Positions 1 to 9,295 of a DNA stretch of 64,000 bases are shown in pieces. The notes below the pieces were generated by a model. It had not been told where the DNA came from. It saw nothing but the letters and a program-made list of their open reading frames with translations, and did not search any database. Both the position numbers and the translations under genes were made by a program. The DNA is taken from assembly GCF_041107455.1 (NCBI RefSeq), contig NZ_JBGBPY010000001.1:992001-1056000 (forward strand), in the 5' to 3' direction. This stretch comes from Rhodanobacter humi. GTDB lineage: Bacteria > Pseudomonadota > Gammaproteobacteria > Xanthomonadales > Rhodanobacteraceae. The stretch's first letter is position 1. Each line of letters begins with the position of its first letter.

Positions 1-61
1 GCCGGCGTTCAGCCTGCGCATCGGCTCGATTATGCTTGCGCTTTGTCGCGAAGCCATCCGC

Positions 62-799
62 ATGCGCACGATCCGCATCCATGTCGACCTGCCGCTCGCC
101 ACCGGCGCGGAAGTCGCCTTGCCGGCACAGGCCGGCGAGCACGTGGCCCGGGTGCTGCGTCTCGCGCCAGGCGATCCGCTGACCTTGTTCAACGGCGACG
201 GCGCCGACTACGCCGCCACGATCCGCAGCGTCGACAAGCGCGAGGTGCGGGTGCAGCTGCTGGAGCGGCAGGCCGTGGCGCGCGAATCCCCGCTGCGACT
301 GACCCTGGCGCAAGGCGTGGCGCGCGGCGAGAAGATGGACTTGATCGTGCAGAAGGCCACCGAGCTGGGCGTGGCGCGCATCGTGCCCCTGCTCACCGAA
401 CGCTCGGAGGTGAAGCTCGATCCCGCCCGCGCGGAGAAGCGCCTGGCGCACTGGCGCGCGGTGGCGGCCAGTGCCTGCGAGCAATGCGGCCGCGCCAGCC
501 TGCCCGAGATCCTCCCTGCGCAGGCGTTGCCGGCCTGGCTGGCGACACTGGCCGACGAAGGCGGGCTGCGGCTGGCCCTGCTGCCCGAGGCGGAATCGTC
601 GGCGCGGGAACTGCGCCCGGGCGATGCCGGCGCCTTGCTCGCGGTGGGGCCGGAAGGCGGCCTGGGCGAACGCGACATCGCCCTGCTGCATGAGGCCGGT
701 TTCCACGGCCTGCGGCTGGGCCCGCGCATCCTGCGCACCGAGACCGCCGGGCTCGCGGCACTGGCCGCGTTGCAGGCGCTGCACGGGGATCTCGCGTAG
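62..799 (+). CDS. rsmE: 16S rRNA (uracil(1498)-N3)-methyltransferase RsmE
   Basis: RsmE methylates N3 of U1498 in the 16S rRNA of the 30S subunit, using S-adenosylmethionine. The 245-residue product has the family layout: an N-terminal PUA-like RNA-binding part (MRTIRIHVDL start), then a SPOUT methyltransferase domain with VQKATELGVARIVPL in the middle and the cofactor-knot signatures VGPEGGLGERD and LRLGPRILRTETA near the end. An in-frame ATG at 32 would add ten residues not expected in the family, so the ATG at 62 is chosen. The gene stands alone on the plus strand, facing the chemosensory operon. Its TAG stop lies inside a REP-like sequence. Confidence 0.95.
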   Translation: MRTIRIHVDLPLATGAEVALPAQAGEHVARVLRLAPGDPLTLFNGDGADYAATIRSVDKREVRVQLLERQAVARESPLRLTLAQGVARGEKMDLIVQKATELGVARIVPLLTERSEVKLDPARAEKRLAHWRAVAASACEQCGRASLPEILPAQALPAWLATLADEGGLRLALLPEAESSARELRPGDAGALLAVGPEGGLGERDIALLHEAGFHGLRLGPRILRTETAGLAALAALQALHGDLA

Positions 800-819
800 G
801 AACGCACCCTGTGCGCGAA
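796..819 (+). repeat. REP-like half element at the rsmE stop codon
   Basis: This 24-bp sequence, GTAGGAACGCACC followed by CTGTGCGCGAA, matches the arm of the large palindrome at 30343-30418 except for one base. In both places it begins at the final Ala codon plus TAG stop of the upstream gene (rsmE here, aroB there). Only one arm is present here. It resembles the GTAGGAGCG-type REP sequences of pseudomonads and xanthomonads. Confidence 0.6.
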
Positions 820-826
820 AGCATGA

Positions 827-916
827 AGTGAGTGAAGAGGAGTGAGAAGTGAGAGAAGAGCAGGGCACGCACCGCCGCGCATGCTTTCTCTATCTACTCA
901 CTCCTCTTCACTCACT
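827..916. terminator. Long inverted repeat between convergent rsmE and chpC
   Basis: The arms at 827-846 and 897-916 are perfect 20-bp complements, rich in GTGA/GAAG on one strand, with about 50 bp between them that may form a weaker inner helix. It sits between the convergent 3' ends of rsmE (+) and chpC (-), so it could act as a bidirectional terminator or mRNA-end stabiliser. There is no clear T-tract. Confidence 0.5.
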
Positions 917-957
917 CCTGCCCGTTGCACACGAGGTGCGCCACGAAAGAGGTGAAG

Positions 958-1467
958 TCACGCCGCGCCGTCCAGCGTCGCCGGTTCGTCCGGCCCGTCC
1001 AGCCCCAGCAACTGCACCAGCTCGGCCTCGATGCCTTCGAGGTCGGGGATCACCGCCACGTCGTCGCGCACCAGCACCTGGGCGCGTACGCCCGGCGGCA
1101 GCGCGTTGCCGTCGTGGGTGGGAATGATCAGCTCGGCGTTCAACGTGGTCAGGCGCGGAAAGCCCTGGGTGAGCACGGCGACGAAGGGCAGTTTCGGATG
1201 GCCGCCCAGCGCCTTCAGCACGGCCACGCGCACGGTCAGCTCGGCGTCGCCCTCGCCCGCGCCAGCGAGTCGGGCGAACGAGACCAGCGGCACGCGCCAG
1301 CCGCGCCAAGTGATGCGCCCGACCAGCCAGTCGGGCGCGCCTTCCACCGTTTCGTGGGCGGGCTGGGTGATCACCTCGGCCACGGTGGTATTGGGCAGCA
1401 GCAGGCGCAGGCTGCCAGCCGGCACCAGTACGCAGCGGATTTCGCGGGGCAGCAATGTGTCGCTCAT
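958..1467 (-). CDS. chpC: CheW-like adaptor ChpC of the chemosensory pili system
   Basis: This 169-residue protein is a CheW-type scaffold, the kind that links chemoreceptor and histidine kinase in signalling arrays. It shows the CheW fold: LPNTTVAEVITQPAH near residues 24-38, WLVGRITWRGWRVPLVSF near 47-64, and a C-terminal half with LELPIEE-like acidic segments. It is the last gene of the Pil-Chp operon, and its ATG overlaps the chpB stop (ATGA). That position matches chpC in Pseudomonas aeruginosa, where the gene is accessory for twitching. pilI upstream encodes a second CheW-like protein, so the two adaptors probably serve different arrays or inputs. Confidence 0.85.
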   Translation of the reverse strand: MSDTLLPREIRCVLVPAGSLRLLLPNTTVAEVITQPAHETVEGAPDWLVGRITWRGWRVPLVSFARLAGAGEGDAELTVRVAVLKALGGHPKLPFVAVLTQGFPRLTTLNAELIIPTHDGNALPPGVRAQVLVRDDVAVIPDLEGIEAELVQLLGLDGPDEPATLDGAA

Positions 1468-3029
1468 GGATAGACCTCGATCAGGTGCGCCGCCAGTTCG
1501 TGCAGCGTTCCGGAATAGCTCACCAGCCGTTCGGCGAAGATGCCGCTGACCATGTCGGCGTAATGCTCGCCGTCGGCCGACTCCACCCAGACCTGGCCGC
1601 CGCGGTCGTGGATCGCCTGCGCACCGGCCACCGCATCGGTGGAGTTGCCGGCGAACACGATGCCCAGCGCGTCACACCCGAACACGTTCGCCGCCATGGT
1701 GAAGCTGGCGTCGATCGACGACTCCTGCGCGCCGTCATGGTTGCGCAGCTCGACGCTGCCATCGCGGCGCAGCTGCACCTGGCCCTCGGCCGGCACCAGC
1801 AGCACTTCGCCGCTGCGCGCGCGGCTGCCGTGCGCGGCCAACCGCACCGGCAGGCTGGAATGGGTGGTCAGCAGCTGCAGCACGGCGGCAACCGGCTGGC
1901 CGCCGAAATGCTGGGTCAGCAGGATGGTGTGCCGCGCGGAGGCAGGCAGGGTCGCCAGGAAATCGCATACCGCATCCAGGCCATCGGTGGCGGCCCCCAG
2001 CAGCACCACGCGACCGGGCACGCTGCCGAGTTCGTCCAGCAGCATTTCGTTCGGCTCCCACGCCTGCGGCGCCACCGCCTCTTCCATCGACACCAGTTCC
2101 AGGCTCATCGTCGGCTGGAACTCCGCGGCCGCCGGTTCGACGTCCGGCGCGAGGAAATCGGCGGCGCTCATCTTCTCGATGCCGAAATCCCCGGTGTCCG
2201 CAGGCACAGGATCGGCGTGCCCGGCGGCATCGTCGTCGACCAGCGCCCAGCTTGCCGGGGCGGCTGGTGCCTTCGCCGCCACCACCGGCGCCGCGGCCTC
2301 GACCGGCACCTCGGGCAGCTCGTCGTCCAGGGACATGGCGTAGCTGAAATCGCCGTCGTGCAGCGGCAGTTCCTGACGTGGCGCGGACGGCGCGGCGTCC
2401 TCGTCCGGCAACGGTTCGTCGGCGGCGAGCAAGGCGGCCAGTTCGGCCTCCAGATCTTCCGATGCGGCGCGGCTCTGTGCCTCGTGTGCGTCATCGTGCA
2501 ACGGCGACTCGACCAGCTCCGGCCGGTCCGGCACGGCCGCTTCCGGCATGGCCGCTGCGTGGCTGGCCGATTCGAACCCGGGCACGGGCTCAGGCTCGAC
2601 CGACTGCGTCGCGAGCGGAGCGACGGCCGCCGCGGCAACCGCCACCGGTGCCGTCTCCAGCGCCAGTGCATCCGGTGGCCGCGGCGGGTCCACGTCGCCG
2701 CTGGCCAGTACCTTGACCGCCAGGTGGCGGGCCCAGCGCGCACGGTCCCAGCCGCTCAGCGCACGGCTGGCGCGGGCGTCGTTGAATACCAGGCTCGGCC
2801 GCTCGCCATCGATCATCTCGACCAGGCGATCGAAGGCCGCGTCGTCCTCTTCGTCGAGGTTCACCACCAGCACGTCGGGATCGAGCTGCCTCAGCAAGGC
2901 GGCATCGAAACCCGCGACGGTGCCCTCATGCACGATCCGCACACCGTGTTCCTGCAGTACCTGGTGCAGGTGGCCACCCAGCTCGGCATCGTCGAACAGC
3001 AGCGCCACCGCGGGCCGCGCTTCAAGCAT
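1464..3029 (-). CDS. chpB: CheB-like protein ChpB with an altered catalytic triad
   Basis: By position (chpA-chpB-chpC) and C-terminal homology this is ChpB, the CheB-type methylesterase of the pilus chemosensory system. The N-terminus (residues 1-125) is receiver-like, with acidic DD/NLDEEDD clusters. A long acidic, Ala/Pro-rich linker spans about 150-330, and the CheB domain covers about 335-520. In that domain the nucleophile motif GASTGG reads GAATDG, so Ala347 replaces the catalytic Ser. The triad His (TQHF, His374) and Asp (NSTDAV, Asp465) remain. The ATG at 3029 is preferred over 3047 because GGGAG lies seven bases upstream. It overlaps the chpA 3' end. The protein may be a structural or regulatory pseudo-enzyme. 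Confidence 0.85.
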   Translation of the reverse strand: MLEARPAVALLFDDAELGGHLHQVLQEHGVRIVHEGTVAGFDAALLRQLDPDVLVVNLDEEDDAAFDRLVEMIDGERPSLVFNDARASRALSGWDRARWARHLAVKVLASGDVDPPRPPDALALETAPVAVAAAAVAPLATQSVEPEPVPGFESASHAAAMPEAAVPDRPELVESPLHDDAHEAQSRAASEDLEAELAALLAADEPLPDEDAAPSAPRQELPLHDGDFSYAMSLDDELPEVPVEAAAPVVAAKAPAAPASWALVDDDAAGHADPVPADTGDFGIEKMSAADFLAPDVEPAAAEFQPTMSLELVSMEEAVAPQAWEPNEMLLDELGSVPGRVVLLGAATDGLDAVCDFLATLPASARHTILLTQHFGGQPVAAVLQLLTTHSSLPVRLAAHGSRARSGEVLLVPAEGQVQLRRDGSVELRNHDGAQESSIDASFTMAANVFGCDALGIVFAGNSTDAVAGAQAIHDRGGQVWVESADGEHYADMVSGIFAERLVSYSGTLHELAAHLIEVYP

Positions 3030-6000
3030 GGTGCGGCTCCCGTGCAAGCAGTGCCATGGCGTGCTGCTCCAGCACCTCGCCGATCTGCGTCAGCAGTTCG
3101 GCTTCCTGGTACGGCTTGCCGAGGTAACGGTCCACGCCGATGTCGAACGCGCGCTGGCGATGCTTCTCGCCGGTACGCGAGGTGATCATGATGATCGGTA
3201 TGTCACGCAGGCGCGGGTCGGCCTTCATGTGGGTGGCCAGCTCGTAGCCGTCCATGCGCGGCATCTCGATGTCCAGCAGCATCAGGTCGGGCACGCGCTC
3301 GTGCAGTTTCTCCAGCGCGTCGACGCCGTCCTTCGCGGTGCCCACCTCGTATTCGTGGCGCTCCAGCACGCGGCCGGTGACCTTGCGCATGGTGATCGAA
3401 TCGTCCACCACCATCACCAGCGGACGCGTGCGCAGCTCCTCGATGGTCGGCAGTTCGACCGCGTTGAGGCCTTCGGCCAGGCGCTGCTCGCGCCGCACGA
3501 CGCCGTGGCGGACCAGCGGCGCCAGATCGAGAATCACCAGCACCGAGCCGTCGCCCATGATGGTGGCGCCCAGCACGCCGGGCACCGAACTCACCTGCGG
3601 GCCGACCGACTTCACCACGATCTCGCGCGAGCCCAGCACCGCGTCGATGCGGATCGCCGCGCGCAGGTCGCCGGCGCGGGTGAGCAGCAACGGCGGTTGC
3701 TCGCCCTCCGGCACCGCGCCGGGCGGCAGGCCCAGCAGCTCGGCCAGGTCGTGGATGCCGTACTGCTCGCCGTTGTAGCCGAACGCCGGTTCGTGCTCGG
3801 CCAGCTTGGCAGCCAGCTCGTCGGGGCCGATCCGCGCCACACCCTGCACCGAGGTCATCGGGATCGCGAAGGTGCTCTCGCCGATGCGCACCAGGATCGC
3901 CTGGGTCACCGCGAGGGTGAACGGCAGGCGCAGCACGAAGGTGGTGCCCTGCCCCGGTTGCGACTCGATGGCGAGCGAACCGCCCAGCTGCTTGATCTCG
4001 TTCGCCACCACGTCCATGCCCACGCCGCGGCCGGCGAGCTGGGTGATCGTGCTGGCGGTGGAGAAGCCCGGCTGGGTGATCAGCGCGAGCAGCTGGTCGT
4101 CGCTGAGGCGCGCGTCGGCGCGGATCAGGCCGCGCTCCACGCCGCGCTTGCGCACGGCCTCGCGGTCGAGGCCGCGGCCGTCGTCGCTGACGCGCACCAC
4201 CACCTCGGTGGCCTCGCGCGCCACGCGGATGCGCACCGCGCCCTCGGCCGGCTTGCCCGCCTTGCGGCGCTGGGCCGGCGATTCGATGCCATGCGCCACG
4301 GCGTTGCGCAGCATGTGCTCGAACGGCGCCTTGATGCGGTCGAGCAGGTTGCGGTCCATTTCGCCGTGGGCGCCGTCCACGTACAGCTGGGCGCTCTTGC
4401 CTTCCTCCTGCGCGGCCTGGCGCAGGGTGCGGCGCAGGTTCGGCACCATGGTGTCGAACGGCAGCATGCGCGTGCGCAGCAGGCCTTCCTGCAGCTCGGT
4501 GCTGACGCGCGACTGTTGCACCAGCAGGTTCTCGGCCTGGCGGGTCAGCTCGTCCAGCATGCCCTGGATCGACACCAGGTCGGATACCGACTCGGCCAGC
4601 GCACGCGAGTACTGCTGCAGCTGCGAGAAGCGGTCGAGCTCGAGCGGATCGAACACGGTGGCGCTGCCGGCCTCGCGGTGCTCGCGCTGGAAGCGCGCGA
4701 TGATCTGCGCCTCGGTCTCGATTTCCAGCATGCGCAGCTGGCTGCGCAGGCGCTGCACGGTCTGGTCCAGCTCGACCAGGTTGAAGCGGTAGCCGGACAC
4801 CTGCTGTTCCAGGCGCGAGCGATAGATCGCCACCTCGCCGGCATGGTTCACCAGGTTGTCGAGCAGTTCGGCGCGGACGCGGATCTGCTCCTGCGCGGAA
4901 GGCGCGTCGACGCCCGCTTCCGCGGGCAGCAATTCGGGCAGCGGCATGGCCGGCTGCGCCGGCGGCGCCACCCGGGCGGCCAGCGCCGCGTCGTCGGCGA
5001 ACTGCTGCTCGCCGGCCAGCGCCAGCAGATGGTCGATCGTGGACTGCGGATAAGTCGGCGCCTGCCCCTGCGACACCTGCTGCACCATGGTGTGCAACTG
5101 GTCGAAACTGGTCTCCAGCACGCCGATCAGCGGGATCGCCTGGGCGGCATCGGCCACCGGCTTCTCCAGCAGCGTCTCGATGGCGTGGGCCAGGTCGCCC
5201 ACCGGCATCAGGCCGGCGATGCGCGCACCGCCCTTGAGCGTGTGCAGGTCGCGCTGCAGTTCGGGCAGATGTCCGGCCGCGGCCGGCTCCGCATGCCACT
5301 GCGCCAGCACACCGTCGGCGTGGTCGAGGATCTCGCGCGCCTCCTCGACGAAGACTTCGAGCAGGTCGGCGTCGATCGGCAAGCCCGTGTCGGCGGCCGC
5401 CACGGCGGCGACGGGTGCCGCACGATCGACTGCGGCGGCGTGAGCGGCCTCGGCCTCGCGTTCCGCATCCAGCCGGGCCTGTTCCGCGGCACGTTGTTCC
5501 GCCGCGGCCTTTTCCGCCGCCGCGCGCATCTGCGCCTCGGCCGCTTCGCGGGCGGCGCGCTCCTGCGCCAGTCGCGCCTGCTCGGCACGCTCCTGTTCGA
5601 GGCGTTCCTGTTCGACCTTCGCCTGTGCCGCCTGCTCGGCGGCGGCGCGTTCGGCCGCTTCCTGTTCGGCGGCGGCGGCGCGGGCACGCTGCTCGGCTTC
5701 GGCGCGTTCGGCTTCGGCATGCTCGGCCGCGAGGCGCTCGGCGTCGGCACGCTCGGCGGCTTCGCGTTCGGTCTGGCTCGGCGCCTGCGGTTCGAAGGCG
5801 CCGAGCGCAGCCATCAGCTCGCTGGCGTAGTCGTCGTGCGCGCCATCCTCCGGCAGCGGCGCCGGTGCCGCGTGCTCCGCAGCGGCAGGCGTCTCTGGCT
5901 CGTCCGTGGCGTCGGCGAGTGCCGCGAAATCGACTGGCGACGGCGCCGCCTCCGCGTGGATTTCGGCGCCCACATGCGCCACCTGCGACTCCGGATAGCG

Positions 6001-8958
6001 GTCGCGCAACTCGACCAGTTGGGTGGTGAGCAGGTCGACGTTCGGCAGCTGCGGCGTGGCCACGTCGAACTGGGCCATCACGTGGTCGACCACGTCGGCC
6101 GAGCGGTCGAGCAGGCGCACGCCCTCCACCGGCAGCGCCTGTCCGACGCCGCGCACGCGCTTGAGCAGGCTCTCCAGCGGTGAGAGCAGCTGGGTGAGCA
6201 GCGGAATCTCGACCATCGCGATCGCGCCATGCAGAGTATGCACGGCGCGCAGCAGGTCCTCGCCCACCGGCAATTCGCCGCTGCTGCGTTGGATCGCGGT
6301 GCGGATGGCCTGCAGGTATTGCGCGACCTCGCTGCGCAGGATCTCCAGCAACACCGGGTCGACCGAGGGCAGCGGCGAGATCGCCAGCGACACCGGCGGC
6401 TCGGCCGGTTCCGGGGCCGGGATGCTGTGCGTGTCGGTGAGACCGGCGGCCGGAATCGCCGCAGCGGCGGCGTCGAGGCGCGGCACCCGGCGGCGCACGG
6501 TGCGGCGCACGGTTTCCATCGCGGTCGGCGCATGGTCCTCGATCCGTGCGGACGCGTCGCCGCCGGCGAGCCGGCTGGCGGTCTGCTGGATCGCCTCGAC
6601 CGGCGCATGCGGCGCGCCTTCGCCCTTCAGCGAGGCCAGCAGCTGCGGCAGCGCATCGATGGCGCGGCGCACCAGCGCCTGCACGCCTGCGTGCGGCTCG
6701 ATCGTGTGATCGAGCACGCGGTTGAGCATGTCCTCCACCCGCCAGGCGAATTCGCCCAGCGCGGGGATGCCGACCAGCCGGCCGGAGCCCTTGAGCGTGT
6801 GGAAGGAGCGGCGGATCGGGGTCAGCTCGTCGAACCGCGCGGGATCGGCCAGCCAGCTGCCTTCGGCGCTGCGCAGGTTGTCGATCTCCTCCTGCATCTC
6901 TTCCAGGAAGATCTCGCGGATGTCGTCGTCGATGCCTTCGGCCTGGTGGTCGAAACGGAACGCGCCGGCCTGCGCGGCGTTCGCCGGCACCTGCTCCTCG
7001 ATCTCTTCCTCGATCTCGATCCAGTCGGCGTCGTCGCCAGCCATCGGGGGTGCGGTGGCTTCGGTCTGCGCATAGCGCAAACCCTCGACATCATGCGCCG
7101 GCGCCTCGCGCGGCACTTCCGGCGCGACGAACAGCTGGCTGGCATCGCTGCCGGGATACAGGCTCACCGACTCGGACAAGGTGTCCTCGCCGCGGCCCTG
7201 CGCCTCGGCCGCCGGCGCGTCGACCTCCACGGCCGACAGCGGCCGCTCGGCCGGCAGCGGCCAGTAGCCGAGCTGGCCGAGGCTGTGCTCGGCCACGTCG
7301 ATGATGTGCGCTAGGCCACCGCGATGCTCGCGCGCCGCCTCCAGGTAGTACTCCAGCGCGGCCAGCGCGTCGGCCAGGTGATCCATCTGCGTGCTGCTGG
7401 GCACGCGGCGGTCGGCCAGCAATTCGTTGTGGATGAAGCGGCCGATGCCCTCGGCCAACTCGGCCGGACGCTCGGCGGACAGCATGCGCGCGGCGCCGGC
7501 GACCTCGCTCATCTGGGCCGGTGCGGCGGCCAGTCCGGCGTGCTCCCAGCCGGATTCGACGAAGGCGACGATCGCCTCCTTCACCTTTTCGGTGTTGCGG
7601 ATCGCCTCCTGCATCACCGTGCTGAGGATGCCCTGCGCCTCGCTGCGCGGCAGCCCCGGCGCGACGGTGCCGTCGTGCGGCTCCTCACCCGCGCCCAGGC
7701 TCTCGATGTGGTCGTCCAGCGAGGCTTCCACGTACAGCAGCGCGCCGGCCACGTCGAGCAGGATGTCCTCGTCGACGGGGCGCAGCTTGTTGACGATCTC
7801 GTCGAGCACGCGCCGCTGTTCCTCGATCACCCGGCGCGGCACCGACAGCGCCAGCATGCCCAGGGTGTCGCCCACGCGGCCGAGCAGTTCGCACTGCGGC
7901 TCCAGCGAGGCCGCATCGGCGCCGGGCTGGCGCTGGAACAGGTCGAGCGCTTCCTTCACGCGCAGCAGGTCGTCCTTCAGCGCCTTGGCCACCGAATCGA
8001 GCAGGGCGCGGTTGTGCCCCGCCATCGAGCCGCGGGCATGTTCCAGTTCTTCGGCATCGGGCAGCAGGTTGTCCAGCGCATACGTGCGGCGCAGCAGCTC
8101 CATGTGCGGGCTGTGCTGGCGCGACTGCGCCACGATGTAGAGCAGGCGGTTGCACAGCTCGTCGGCCTCGCCGCCGCGCAGGCCGTCCTCGCCCTGCTCG
8201 ATCAGCTGGCGGATGTGCCGGTCGGCCTTGCCGATCAGCTGGCGCAGTTCGGCCACATGCGCCGCGAGCATGCCGCGCTCGAGTCCTTCCACCACGCCGG
8301 CGGCGATCCACCACAGGCGCCGGCCATGTACGTGGAAGCAGCGCGCGGCGATCGCCAGCAGCGCCTTGCGCATGCCGGCCAGCGGCTGCGCCTGCGACTG
8401 GCCGCGGAACCAGGCAAGCATGTGCTGCTGGAACTGCAGGCGCAGCTCGACCAGCTCGCCGCGGCGTGCCTCGGCCTGCGCCTCGCTCATCGCGGCGGGC
8501 GCCTGGGTGGGCAGGAAGGCGTCGAGGTTGGGGCGGAACAGCGCCGATTCGGGCAGGGCCTCCTGGCCACGGCTGGCGCGCAGGTCGTTCAACAGCGGCA
8601 GCAGCACCACCGGCACGTCGCGGTGGCCGCCGGCGAGGCGTTCCAGGTAGTCGGGCAGCTGCATCATGCCGCGCATCAGCGCGGTATAGGCTTCCTCGCG
8701 CTGCGCGACATGCCCTTCCAGCAGCGCGATCGCCAGCGCTTCCATTTCCGACGCCACCATCGCTGGGCCGGGCAACTCGACCATCCGCAGCGTGCCCTGC
8801 ACCTGGTGCAGGCCGCTCGCGCAGGCGCGCATGGCTTCGTCGCTGGCCGGGTTGTCGACGTAGGATTCCAGCGCTTCGCGAGCATCCGCCAGCGTCTGTT
8901 CCAGCTCGGGACGAACCCACTGCAGTGTGGTGAAATCGATGTGGTCTTGAAGTCTCAT
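3022..8958 (-). CDS. chpA: Hybrid chemotaxis histidine kinase ChpA/PilL
   Basis: This is the central CheA-like kinase of the Pil-Chp pathway. It receives signal from PilJ through PilI/ChpC and passes phosphate to the response regulators PilG and PilH. The 1978 residues hold several Hpt-type modules: a degenerate HQVQG at His51, then FHTLKGSGR at His720, VHTLHGA at His907 and LHTLKGGAR at His1239. An Ala/Glu/Arg-rich coiled-coil spacer lies at about 1057-1180. Dimerisation and HATPase segments follow (LRNAVAHGIESP, SDDGRGLD, GRGVGMDVV), then a CheW-like domain, and a C-terminal receiver at about 1843-1965 (MVVDDSITMRK, LLDIEMPRMDG). It is shorter than the roughly 2470-residue P. aeruginosa ChpA and has fewer recognisable Hpt domains. 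The promoter is probably upstream of pilG. Confidence 0.93.
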   Translation of the reverse strand: MRLQDHIDFTTLQWVRPELEQTLADAREALESYVDNPASDEAMRACASGLHQVQGTLRMVELPGPAMVASEMEALAIALLEGHVAQREEAYTALMRGMMQLPDYLERLAGGHRDVPVVLLPLLNDLRASRGQEALPESALFRPNLDAFLPTQAPAAMSEAQAEARRGELVELRLQFQQHMLAWFRGQSQAQPLAGMRKALLAIAARCFHVHGRRLWWIAAGVVEGLERGMLAAHVAELRQLIGKADRHIRQLIEQGEDGLRGGEADELCNRLLYIVAQSRQHSPHMELLRRTYALDNLLPDAEELEHARGSMAGHNRALLDSVAKALKDDLLRVKEALDLFQRQPGADAASLEPQCELLGRVGDTLGMLALSVPRRVIEEQRRVLDEIVNKLRPVDEDILLDVAGALLYVEASLDDHIESLGAGEEPHDGTVAPGLPRSEAQGILSTVMQEAIRNTEKVKEAIVAFVESGWEHAGLAAAPAQMSEVAGAARMLSAERPAELAEGIGRFIHNELLADRRVPSSTQMDHLADALAALEYYLEAAREHRGGLAHIIDVAEHSLGQLGYWPLPAERPLSAVEVDAPAAEAQGRGEDTLSESVSLYPGSDASQLFVAPEVPREAPAHDVEGLRYAQTEATAPPMAGDDADWIEIEEEIEEQVPANAAQAGAFRFDHQAEGIDDDIREIFLEEMQEEIDNLRSAEGSWLADPARFDELTPIRRSFHTLKGSGRLVGIPALGEFAWRVEDMLNRVLDHTIEPHAGVQALVRRAIDALPQLLASLKGEGAPHAPVEAIQQTASRLAGGDASARIEDHAPTAMETVRRTVRRRVPRLDAAAAAIPAAGLTDTHSIPAPEPAEPPVSLAISPLPSVDPVLLEILRSEVAQYLQAIRTAIQRSSGELPVGEDLLRAVHTLHGAIAMVEIPLLTQLLSPLESLLKRVRGVGQALPVEGVRLLDRSADVVDHVMAQFDVATPQLPNVDLLTTQLVELRDRYPESQVAHVGAEIHAEAAPSPVDFAALADATDEPETPAAAEHAAPAPLPEDGAHDDYASELMAALGAFEPQAPSQTEREAAERADAERLAAEHAEAERAEAEQRARAAAAEQEAAERAAAEQAAQAKVEQERLEQERAEQARLAQERAAREAAEAQMRAAAEKAAAEQRAAEQARLDAEREAEAAHAAAVDRAAPVAAVAAADTGLPIDADLLEVFVEEAREILDHADGVLAQWHAEPAAAGHLPELQRDLHTLKGGARIAGLMPVGDLAHAIETLLEKPVADAAQAIPLIGVLETSFDQLHTMVQQVSQGQAPTYPQSTIDHLLALAGEQQFADDAALAARVAPPAQPAMPLPELLPAEAGVDAPSAQEQIRVRAELLDNLVNHAGEVAIYRSRLEQQVSGYRFNLVELDQTVQRLRSQLRMLEIETEAQIIARFQREHREAGSATVFDPLELDRFSQLQQYSRALAESVSDLVSIQGMLDELTRQAENLLVQQSRVSTELQEGLLRTRMLPFDTMVPNLRRTLRQAAQEEGKSAQLYVDGAHGEMDRNLLDRIKAPFEHMLRNAVAHGIESPAQRRKAGKPAEGAVRIRVAREATEVVVRVSDDGRGLDREAVRKRGVERGLIRADARLSDDQLLALITQPGFSTASTITQLAGRGVGMDVVANEIKQLGGSLAIESQPGQGTTFVLRLPFTLAVTQAILVRIGESTFAIPMTSVQGVARIGPDELAAKLAEHEPAFGYNGEQYGIHDLAELLGLPPGAVPEGEQPPLLLTRAGDLRAAIRIDAVLGSREIVVKSVGPQVSSVPGVLGATIMGDGSVLVILDLAPLVRHGVVRREQRLAEGLNAVELPTIEELRTRPLVMVVDDSITMRKVTGRVLERHEYEVGTAKDGVDALEKLHERVPDLMLLDIEMPRMDGYELATHMKADPRLRDIPIIMITSRTGEKHRQRAFDIGVDRYLGKPYQEAELLTQIGEVLEQHAMALLAREPHHA

Positions 8959-9021
8959 GCACTTCCCTCAGCGGTTGCGCGGCACGGGGCCGCGCCACCA
9001 TCGAGACTGCCCCAGTCAGTA

Positions 9022-9289
9022 AGAGCCTGTTTATGATCTCCAAGCACCCCGCGCCGAGAACTGTTTGCGCGCAGGCCAAGGAAGAACGAGGAAGTGGACG
9101 TCCGTCCACGACCGAGTGATGACGCAGGAATGCGGGCAAACAGACTCGGCCCTGCGGGTTGCCATCGAGTGGCCGTCAGGTGGTGGCGCGCGGCTTGACC
9201 TGACCGCCAGTCAGGCGCTGCGCCACGCGCCACCACCTGACGGCCACTCGATGACAACGCGGGGCGCTTGGAGATCATAAACAGGCTCT
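9022..9289 (-). repeat. 268-bp structured repeat, copy 1 (pilJ-chpA gap)
   Basis: This element fills most of the 337-bp gap between pilJ and chpA, where pilK sits in P. aeruginosa. Its ends form a 32-position outer helix (9022-9053 with 9258-9289; 24 bp perfect, one A.C, 7 bp perfect). Inside are a helix CCGAG/CTCGG plus CTGTTTGC/GCAAACAG (9054-9068 with 9136-9149) enclosing a GTGGACG hairpin (9094-9109), and a perfect 28-bp helix (9163-9190 with 9226-9253) enclosing a small hairpin (9199-9215). A second copy of exactly the same length is at 28422-28689. The strand given is inferred from wobble-pair bias. Short ORFs read through it look spurious. Confidence 0.85.
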
Positions 9290-9295
9290 GTCCCA

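Noticed and set aside
2548-6183. Plus-strand ORF of about 1211 codons opposite chpB/chpA
   Set aside because: It is a GC-driven antisense frame with Ser/Arg/His-rich low-complexity translation; the minus-strand genes have clear domains.
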